This document shows positions 51,088 to 60,800 of a DNA stretch of 64,000 bases, in pieces. The stretch's first letter is position 1; each line of letters starts with the position of its first letter. The DNA is from Congeria kusceri (taxonomy: Eukaryota > Mollusca > Bivalvia > Myida > Dreissenidae), in contig JAPFQT010000153.1 in NCBI GenBank assembly GCA_027627225.1, positions 186,001 to 250,000 of the forward strand. The letters run 5' to 3'. The notes beneath the pieces are model-generated. The model saw only the letters and a list, made by a program, of their open reading frames with translations, had not been told where the DNA came from and searched no databases. The position numbers and the translations under genes were made by a program.

Positions 51088-53145
51088 AATACAATAGAAT
51101 AGAATAGTTTATTTTCGACTTAAGCATATAAAGCTCATCGTCATTAACACACATATACAATAACAACATGCGTTTGAAGTAAATACAAAACATACATCAT
51201 TTCGAAGATAAATCAATTTAAATAGACACGAAATAAACATGTTTTCGTGAGAATGTCACATGGATGAGGTTAATACATAGTGACTACATAATGTCACACG
51301 TATTTTAACAATTTCAACAATATTACATTATTTGTACATGTTTTCTTTGTGAAAAAATATAAATATTTTATACTACATATATATGACATTTTCTCGTATT
51401 TTAAAGCATTTTATACAAAAAAATAGCTAGTTTTCTTAACAATATTTTGTTTGAACTATTTATTAGTTCGATAAACTTGTACATATTTGGACGGGATCTA
51501 TAATACTTTGGAATTAATGTATTCCTGACATCAGCATAATAAGGGCATTTAAGAACAAAGTGATATTCATCCTCGATGTCATTTAGGTTGCATAACACAC
51601 ATTTGCGTTGATCTCGGACAATGTTATGGTGTCTACCCGTTTCTATAAATAATTTGTGAGACGACAAACGTAATTTAGAAATAATATTCCTATGTTTGAT
51701 ATTTTCAACAATATCAAGATACGATGATCTTTCGAATACTGGTTTTAGTTCCTTATATAGGGTCATTGAGCTAGATGATGTGACACTGACATTCCAGCTA
51801 GTGATGTACTGGTCTCGTAATCTGTTTTTAAGTAACGGGATAAATTGATCTGTGTTCACTGAATCAGGGAATAGCCATACATCGGCAAAACCGGTTTGGT
51901 TAAGAATGTCCCGTACTTTCGATGTCCAATTGTTTGCGTTATTTTTGCATTCAATTTCTAATCTCTGTAATAACGCAATTTGTTTAAGAATACAATTTCC
52001 CTGTTTTAAAGTGTATAATTTTAAAAAATATTTAACGATCCTGACATATCTGTCTATATACAGGGGGAATCGACCAACTTCGGCATATAACGATAATGAA
52101 TTTGTTGACATTTTTACATTTAATAGTCTTTTACAAAATTTACGATGAACGCGTTCAATGTTTTCCGCTTTGATAAATCCCCAAACCTCGCAGTTATAGT
52201 TTAAAATTTATACTACATATGCGTTAAATAAATTTAACATGATATTTATAGGTACGCTCATGTCTTTTGTTAGGGTGAACAAAGAATGCATCGCTTTTAT
52301 TGCTTTGCCATATAGAGTATTTGTTGCGGGCACAAATGATCCACCACTTGACATGACAATTCCAAGGTAATTAAAATTGTTCACAATTTCTAATTCTTGA
52401 CCTTTATATGTCCATTTTAATGTTTTACTAATTGCCCCTCCCTTTCGGAATACCATGACCTTGGTTTTTTCAATGTTAACTGTTAAATTCCACTTATCAC
52501 AGTAGGTTTCTAAATTGTTTAATGATTCTTGTAAGCCCTCCTGGGTTTCAGAAAATAAAACCGCGTCGTCAGCGAATAATAATAGGTAGATCGATATTTG
52601 ATCTAGCGTAATGCCAGCGTTTATTCCATTTTGCAAATCGAATTCGATGTCATTAATAAACAGCGAGAACAATATGGGCGAGGTTATCTCCCCCTGAAAT
52701 ATACCAACGTTACTACTGAATATGTCTGATAAATTACCCATGTGTTTAACCTGTAATTTAACTTCTTCGTACATGGATCGAATAAGGGTTATGAGTTTTC
52801 CGTCGATGCCCACATTAATCATTTTACTCCATAATTGACCGCGATTGATGACGTCATATGCCTTCCGGTAGTCAATATAGCAACAATATAGTTTATCTTT
52901 TCTGCAACTGCCTTTCTATCAGTGCATTAAGGATAAATATTGCCTCGACTGTGCTACAGTTTGGTTTAAAGCCGAATTGTGCATCCGTTAGAATGTCATT
53001 TGTTTCTGCCCATTGTTTAAGACGTTCATTTAATATACTTGTAAACAGTTTTGCAAAACAACTTATTAATGTAATCCCTCGATAATTATTTGGGTCTGAA
53101 ATGTCCCCACGTTTATGTATTGGTATGATAAGTAACAGCTAAGCT
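51088..53145 (-). mobile_element. 5'-truncated LINE (non-LTR retrotransposon)
   Basis: On the minus strand the element runs from about 53145 (5' truncated inside the reverse transcriptase) to a 3' tail of short CTATT-type repeats next to 51090. It inserted directly against the right end of the MITE at 51087. The 5' truncation and microsatellite-like 3' tail are typical of LINEs. A clear target-site duplication is not visible to me. Confidence 0.85.
51401..53140 (-). pseudogene. LINE ORF2 remnant: reverse transcriptase and C-terminal zinc knuckle
   Basis: The visible protein begins in RT finger motifs (IPIHKRGDISDPNNYRGIT, then FGFKPNCSTVEAIF and YIDYRKAYDVINR). It continues with GIFQGEITSPILFSLFINDI and the catalytic FADD box at 52565-52576, followed by KWNLTVNIEKTKVMVFRKGG. 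The C-terminal part has a CX2C-X12-HX4C knuckle (CVLCNLNDIEDEYHFVLKC) near 51546-51602. Two breaks disable it. One is a single-base frameshift in an A-rich run at about 52896-52901. The other is a TAA at 52208-52210, inside the segment where the family reads straight through to CEVWGF. Upstream endonuclease and RT sequence is absent. It resembles mollusc LINEs of the jockey/CR1 group, but the exact clade cannot be assigned by eye. Confidence 0.85.
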
Positions 53146-53499
53146 ATATAACAGCTATATCCGAGTGGTATGATTGGATACAACTGTAAAAAAAATCAAC
53201 ATAACTGAACTTTCTGGTGCCGTATATTGAAACAAGTGGGCATAACAGCAGCAAATTGTCAATGCTATGAACACCACAGTGGTCTCCCGTTTCCATCAAC
53301 CTCACACATGTCTAGAAGTTGTAATGCCCGTCAATATCTCATAAACTAGTCTGAAATAACTGTTCGTGGTAGGTCACTGAAAGCAATTTTGCTTGAAATA
53401 ACTTAACCGATTGTGCTATTAAAATTTTGTGATATAACATCAGATCTTCGCACTGTCCATGCTAATGTGTAGCTGTATGCACTGTGAATTAATAATTTA
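53146..53499. other. Gene-free stretch between LINE and MITE
   Basis: No exon, RNA or terminal repeat recognised. Confidence 0.5.
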
Positions 53500-53502
53500 T
53501 AT

Positions 53503-53742
53503 TGAGGCGAGTCGTGGGAAACCCTGGCTTAATGCATGTGCGTAAAGTGTCGTCCCGGATCAGCCTGTGCAATTCGCGCCGGCTAATCCGAAATCACACT
53601 TTCCGCCAACAGTGGATTATTGTTTAGAACAGACTACCTTGAAAGAGAAAATACCATACAAGCGGAAAGTGTCATGCCGGATCAGCCTGTGCAGTCCTGT
53701 ACACTACATGCATTAAGCCTGGGTTTCCCACGACGCGCCTCA
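53503..53742. mobile_element. 240-bp MITE with ~36-bp inverted ends and TAT duplication
   Basis: Left end TGAGGCGAGTCGTGGGAAAC continues to CTTAATGCATGT. The right end is its reverse complement with a few mismatches. TAT flanks both sides (53500-53502 and 53743-53745). Internal GTGTCGTCCCGGATCAGCCT and a near copy, GTGTCATGCCGGATCAGCCT, are further subterminal repeats, and CGGAAAGTGTC adds to a strong fold-back. I recall closely related elements as abundant in heterodont bivalves, which supports the host assignment. Confidence 0.85.
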
Positions 53743-53745
53743 TAT

Positions 53746-54689
53746 GTTTTCCTAAACTTGTTACGATGATTGAACAATGCACGGTGTGTATACATATAGT
53801 GCGTATAGCATCATGTATATGTACGTTCAACAATGCGTGTGAGCACTGCTCGCAAACATTTACACTATGCAATAAAATTAGTTTCAACATTACATACACA
53901 CCATCACGCAAAGTAATAGGTAAAAAATGTATGGACAAGCAAATGGTGGAGTCCTGGCAGATTTTATTAATTCTATAGCAGATAACCTTTATCCAATAAC
54001 ACAAAGAAAATACAGGATATGAACATCCAACAGCGATTTTCTATACGAATGCAAATCTGACATTATCGATAATACAAGTCTGATAAAACTCATATTTAAA
54101 AATACGCTACGCATTAGGAAGGTCGTGCACTCGAATCAGATTGAATAAATACCAGAAAAAAATACTTTTACTAAAAACTTTCGGAAAGTATAATATGCTA
54201 CTTATGATATCACAAACTACTTTAATACAATAACACATATAAAAATAATAGTATAACTACCTTTCATCAACTAAACTGTTGTATTTAGTTCTCTACAAAT
54301 AAACATCTATCAATTGCGAACATTACAATGACAACTGGCCCTAACTTTCCCACCAGATAGTTTCCATTAACACAAAGCAATAAAGACTATTATGCAAGTG
54401 TTGCACACAGGCATGTTTATCTAGCGTTGCTTACAAAACATGAACCACTGAAAAGTAACGACATTATATATACTAAATAACATGACAAACACAAAATAAC
54501 TTCACGAAAATGAACAACATGACATAATTGGTTACGTCACCACGACAAAGAATCGTTGAACAGCAAAGACACAGTGTTACGTCCCCATATGTGTGACGTA
54601 GCAAGGTCAATGTTACGACCTCTGTTTGGTGACTACTAGCAAAATGTATGTATCGGGATACATTTCGTCAATGTTCGCACGACCAATAT
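53746..54689 (-). other. 3' flank and probable 3' UTR of the GABA-B-like gene
   Basis: Downstream of the receptor stop codon on the minus strand. The candidate polyadenylation hexamers seen are ATTAAA at 54231-54236 and AATAAA at 53963-53968 (both read on the minus strand). Neither can be chosen without transcript data. No other gene is recognised. Confidence 0.4.
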
Positions 54690-54863
54690 TCATGTGCAGC
54701 TTTCATTCGGTTTCATCTCGAAGTTCCTAGTGGTTGGAACTTCCGCCGAACATCCGCCTTCCGTGATCCTGAACAGGACATACTCAGACCCCGACTTGTA
54801 GAAGTGAATGTCGCGGGTCATTCGCTGCAGGTCCCGACGGAGCTTCGCCATTGCGATACTTTC
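54690..54863 (-). CDS. GABBR2: GABA-B receptor 2-like, terminal exon: end of coiled coil and C-terminus
   Basis: The acceptor is ACATTCGCAG/GAAAGT. The 174 bp encode 57 residues and a TGA at 54692-54690. It opens with ESIAMAKLRRDLQRMTRDI, which continues the heptad register of the previous exon (M, L, L, M at a/d positions). About 38 residues of tail follow, ending NESCT. Much longer tails are known in vertebrate subunit 2, so this one is short. Phase 0 matches the donor at 56887. The coil register crossing the splice is the main support, because the tail itself matches nothing I recognise. Confidence 0.75.
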   Translation of the reverse strand, partial: ESIAMAKLRRDLQRMTRDIHFYKSGSEYVLFRITEGGCSAEVPTTRNFEMKPNESCT

Positions 54864-57800
54864 CTGCGAATGTTATATACGATGATAACTCTAGCTGCTT
54901 CAGAAGGTGGTAGAGAAATCATTCGAATCGTGTGGTCCAGTATTTATGTTAGCAAGTGGAATATTGCTTACCGTATTTAATCTATGTTTTTGAACGCTTC
55001 AAAATGTAGTTTCCAGTGTCTGAATATTCAGAGTCACAAAACATAATTATTCGAAATCTGTCCAAAAACATAGCATCTGCAATATTCTCGTCAAAATCGC
55101 AAATAATCAACGCGCTTGTAAGAATGGTATAATGGCTTTTATTTTTTGTTGGAGCCATTAGTTTTTGACACGTTGCGATCTTAATTGATGGTTTATTGTG
55201 CTAAAAGGCAGGCGTTGTCCAGCAAATACTTCGGAAGATTAGATTGCTACACAATAGGAAACACAATAGGAAAAATAGTCTGTAAAACACTGTACGGTAT
55301 ACAACTCTCAACACAATAACAAAACAAGATTTATATCCCTTGATATATATGTTATATACATCGTAAAACTATAACATTACAACATTAAAAGATAATAAAG
55401 CTTGGGCAGATTAATCTGACACTGACCTTGATACATGATATTACACATCCGTTACCAAGAAAATACAAGCTTTCGAGTTAAATCGATGTTAGCGTATTTC
55501 TCTGAAAATACAGTTACATGTATGGTATTCGTAAACATGGATAAAAACGAGTTTATATATAGAAATAATTCAACTTCGCAATATACGCTAATAGAGTTCA
55601 TGAGTGACAGATTAATGTGTCTGAGCTATACCTTTTTTATTAAGTTACTTCTATACAAATATATGCATGTCAATATTACACACGACAATGTGATTTGTCG
55701 TAGAAAAAAACAATCTGTCTCTGTGCTGTGCATTTTATGTATTGTGTTATACTATTCTAAATGGTGAACATGTATCACACCAATCTAGTTGATAACGGCA
55801 ATGTTAATCTACTTAGTGGGTGAACAAAATGTGGATATGCAAACACAGGTCAAGATGATATTTTACAGTGGCGTACTCACGTGTTCTTCTTGGTCCGTTT
55901 TCACCAATCTATGCTTATACTCAATACGTAAGAGTAAAGAATTGTCTTGAAAATATTCTTGAAACTGTTACGTTTTAAGAACGCTGTAAATTAAATTATT
56001 TATTTGTATTTACCAACTTTGATTATAGCATTCTTTATTTAAAAAGAATTGTTTACGACATAAGCGACATTGGTAGCCAGCGTGTTGGCGAACGCATGCG
56101 TATAATGTCTTGAATCTACGTATATACTTTGTTATGAAGTCTAAGAATGGATTGTGAATATGGGCCCTGAACTGCTACGTAAAGTGGGTTTAGTCTAAGA
56201 AACTAAGAATTGTTATGATGCGATTAACCCGGTTAGGGATTTAACACGCAGCGGAATGTTATTATGCTATCTCACACATATCCTAACTACAACGACGGGT
56301 TACTTTGTGATATTAGTTGTGTTTCCATATTTTTTTTATTTTTTTTTTAATATATGCATTATATAGGTGAAATAAAAAGAAAAGGAAAACACATGTAGAG
56401 ACAATACGTAATATTATACTTTATATTTCTTATACTATCTACAAATCAGTTCTTTTCTTTGTCAGCAGCTGAATTTTAAGTTGACTTGCACATATCTATT
56501 TATGACACCACAATGCGTACAGACAGTTTGTTATAGGTTAACCTGGGGCAGATGGAAATGAAATTAAAAGCCTAGATTAATCCTTCTGTATTCGACCCTT
56601 CCCCCCACCAAATCATGGGTATTGTACCCCTGTGTATTGGCACACTGCTGTGGTCACAGTGTGGACACAGTGTGGCGACCCTTATCAGCTGATATCAATA
56701 CAGTGCACTTAGCCATTGCTCAGTCAGCTGAGAGAAACGATTGCAGATAACGTTAAGAGATTTGATGGTGGACAAATACACTGAGTGGAATACCCCACAG
56801 AGACTCCTGACATTCCTTACACTTGGACTTTAAGTGATATGGTTGTTAACTAATGTTCATGGTTTTAATTGCTTTTCATCACTTACTGCCGCTATCTGCA
56901 TGCGGAGTTTCTTGTTTTCTTCCAACACTTCCTCAATGTTTCGACATCCTCCCGAGGATTTCACTTCCGACGAGACCACAAAAGCTGTAATCGTATTAAC
57001 GATCAAAGCGGAAAGTGGTTATGGTTTGTTATGACTTTAGGATGTTAATAATGGCTATCTGCTGCTTTCGTCAATAATTATTATATCAACTTTGCAGATG
57101 AGCTTCAGTTTCAGGAAATGACAATAATTACTTTTTTTTTTTACAAACAACTAAAAGCATTCGGACGATATAAGTCATACTATACCGCAATAATTAGAAA
57201 AATGTTATTTATGTACCCGTCGCAATCAAAGTTCATTTTGACCATTCGTTTTCGTACTGCTGACCAATCTTGAAAATTATTTCAAATTATGTAGATTTGA
57301 TAGAATGCCAAATGTAAACCTTGCGATGGGCTTTCGTGATAGCATCTAAGAAGTTAAAGGGTGTATGTACGATCTTCGACCAAACATTGGCATTAATATA
57401 AAATTAACCGAATAAAATTTAATGAACATATATTGTGAATTACAATAAAGAAAACTTTAGTGAACCATTGGTGTAAAACGCATAAATGACTAGTTTTTTA
57501 ATCACAATATTGTTTTTGATGGTACAGTCTAAAACTTCATTACGTGCACATGCATATACGCTGACTCGACAGCTGTTTAAAGTGAAACAACATTTATTAA
57601 TGATGCAAAAGTCGACAAACGTGAATCTTTCTGTATTCGACATTTTAGTGGATTCGTCGTCATTTGTTTGATTTCAACTTCACATTTGTCATTTTTGTAT
57701 GAATATTTTGAAAATTATTGATATGTCAAATCGTTTATACGCACTTTCAAGTAATTAAACGATTGTGTTACACAGTGGTTGATTTGTCTCGCAGTATTTT

Positions 57801-60800
57801 GATGTAAATACAGTACATATTAATTGATTAACACTTGATTCGGATATGCATATATTTTAAATATATATGAAATTGCTTAGTTTTCCTATGAAGGAGTAAA
57901 TATCCCGTTGATATCAAATTTAGGGAGTGTTTGAATCATTTAACTAAAATTGTATCTAGATAACTGTTTAGTGAAGGTGATTGTGTGGTTTTACCGTTTG
58001 ATGGGAGATTGATAGCGTTCATGGTCATGGTGGCATCTGCATGTCGTGACGTCGTATTGGCCGTGACGAACCGTCCAACCTGATTCCTTAGGTGAAGCTT
58101 CAAGAGTTGCAATAATGTTCCAAGTATTTAACAGATGGTGTCAACTATCTTACATAAACACATAGTACTGTTACCAAGCGGATAGACAGAATCTTGACAT
58201 CATGTTCTACATTTACAAAAATAAACAACACCAAATTTAAAAAAAAAAAGACTTAACGAATATTCAAGTTATAGAATATTAAATCTAAAAACGTAATGCT
58301 GACTTGCGAATGTCTTAATTACATAGTAATATACAAATACCAATGAATGTAACTGTTTATGAATTCACAATACAATACAACGCTATAAAACGTACTGTGT
58401 AAAATTCACAACACGAGGCAGATTGCAGCAGTCAAGTTGCTAAATGTATTATGTATTTAATTTGTAATATTTAAATTGATGATGACACTTATCCATTACC
58501 TTTGGAACAAATATAATGCACTGACAAACAGCTGTGCAGAAGATAATCAAGCATGCCCCCATTACGAACAGAAGTGTCGTTTGCTCAGAAGGTAGCACGT
58601 GCGTTAGAGGAACGCCGAAGACGCAGACGACAACAACGTTATAGATGCACGCGCCGATGTACTTGGAATCATTGAGCGCGGGAACAGTCACCTGTCGAGT
58701 TTCCCAGGCCAGAAATGTTCCGAAAGCCAGAAGAAGACCCTTGTAGACATGCACGACAGCAATCCAATAGCCTTCGTATGGACTTTCGCAGAAACTATAG
58801 CTCTGGGACAAGATCACGTCACTGTCTCTCGTCTGAAAAAAAAAGATAGTTCCTATTACAATATAACTTATCACAAGCTAACTTAATAAAGGTAACAAAT
58901 ATTTTCAGTAATTATAGGTAGGCAGAGAATTCAATAAACAGCACTTATTTGAATGTATAAGGTTTAACTTTGCTGCCATATATTGTCTGAATAGCTAGCT
59001 GTTGAAGAGAAATATATTAAGAACTTCTAAGTATATTCAATTGGGTGAATATTAATTGATGTGCGATATTACATTTTTGGGTTTATCTTTGTCTATAAGT
59101 ACCTGCGGTGTTGACATCACTTCATATTTCTGCATTGGATGGACGATAGTCCACGGTACTAGTATAACTAGGTCAACGGTGATCATTCCACACATCAGAC
59201 CAAAGAGGTGTGAGTCTTTGATAATCTGAAAAAAATATATGCGATTATAAAAACAACGCAGTCCAGGTAAACGTTGTAACCGATCCATGGTCTAAAGTTT
59301 ACATTCTGGGTTCATATCACATCATTTATATGCCCGTGGCCCCGCTACAACGTAACACATAGATGAGTCTTTCGCAATGAGTCGCAATGTACATGTATTA
59401 GGTTATTCACACCCGGGACATACATACTCAGTATCCCTTCTTTATGTTGCATAATCCCCTGTATCTAATAGTTATTATTGACATATATTGACGGTGATAT
59501 AAGAGACAAGCCCGGTGCACGTCATACATCCATAACATAATCGTACACGACATCATCATTATAATGACGGGACATTTATGCCTTTCAATAAAGAGACTTG
59601 TTCACAGATAGCATTTTTGAAAAGTGCCATTACACGTATTCAGTACAAAAACAACTATTTGGACTGAGCAATGCAAATCTATATCCAATAAAGGGCAGCA
59701 TGGTTTGCCTATAGCGGGTTTCAAAGCTAGGACCTCTGAACAAAGGTATGGAACACTAACCGATAGGTCAGGCAATCGTATGTCTCAATTTTAACGCTAT
59801 GTAAGTGAAACAAATGTTTTAAATGAAAAAAAAACGGAAGTATTCATCTTTAATATTATATCGTTTTCCAATATAAACTGTTTATAATTGTTTCCAGTCC
59901 AACTTTTGAATCGCTTCATTTGTATATCTGGAAACTGTGACATAAGGATTAGAAATTGTCATCATGCCCGACTGTGATAAGATTCCTTTTTACTGAGGAC
60001 TAGTAATGGGTATAATCTATTATTATCAATCATATTATTGGTTGAAAGGGTTCGAAAAAAAAATATCTATATATAAAGAATTGAATAAATAAGAATATCA
60101 ATATAAAGCTGTTGTTAACCGTGTAAGTCATGCATTGTGTAGTGTGTACTGACCTTTCTCTTCTAGTGATAATTCCGGAAGATCACATATCCGCGATATG
60201 TTTTCGAGAAAAGGGCCCCAAACAGAACAGTGAACCCCACTGCCATTAGCCACGACCTTACCTGAAAAATAACGCAACACGTTTTCGGTTATGTCTTGAG
60301 TGTCATATACGACCAACAAATACGTTCAACGCCTAAAATCACCATGGTTTCGTTGATTTATTTATATTCTAATATCTTTTTCCATTATTATGTAGTATTA
60401 GTGTCCAATTGCAATCTCAAACAAAATGTATGGAGAAGCACAAAAGTCATACAATATTGTAATTTATATAGTCTGTCCATGAAAGTTTTAATAAGATTGA
60501 CCCAATAATGATGACAATGTTTATTACATTAAGTAATACAAACAAATGTTGGTTCAGTGGATCATTGTTTATTGCAATGGACTAAAATATGGACCGAGAG
60601 CAACAACGATCCTTACCATGGACCGAGAGCAACAACGATCCTTACCATGGACCGAGAGCAACAACGATCCTTACCATGGACCGAGAGCAACAACGATCCT
60701 TACCATGGACCGAGAGCAACAACGATCCTTACCATGGACCGAGAGCAACAACGATCCTTACCATGGACCGAGAGCAACAACGATCCTTACCATGGACCGA

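Noticed and set aside
54648..54980. 110-codon plus-strand frame
   Set aside because: It is the shadow of the terminal receptor exon on the opposite strand.
58449..58499. Short tail VMDKCHHQFKYYKLNT as the true receptor C-terminus
   Set aside because: A strong AAG/GTAATG donor precedes it, and three downstream exons restore the family coiled coil in phase. Kept only as a possible intron-retention isoform.
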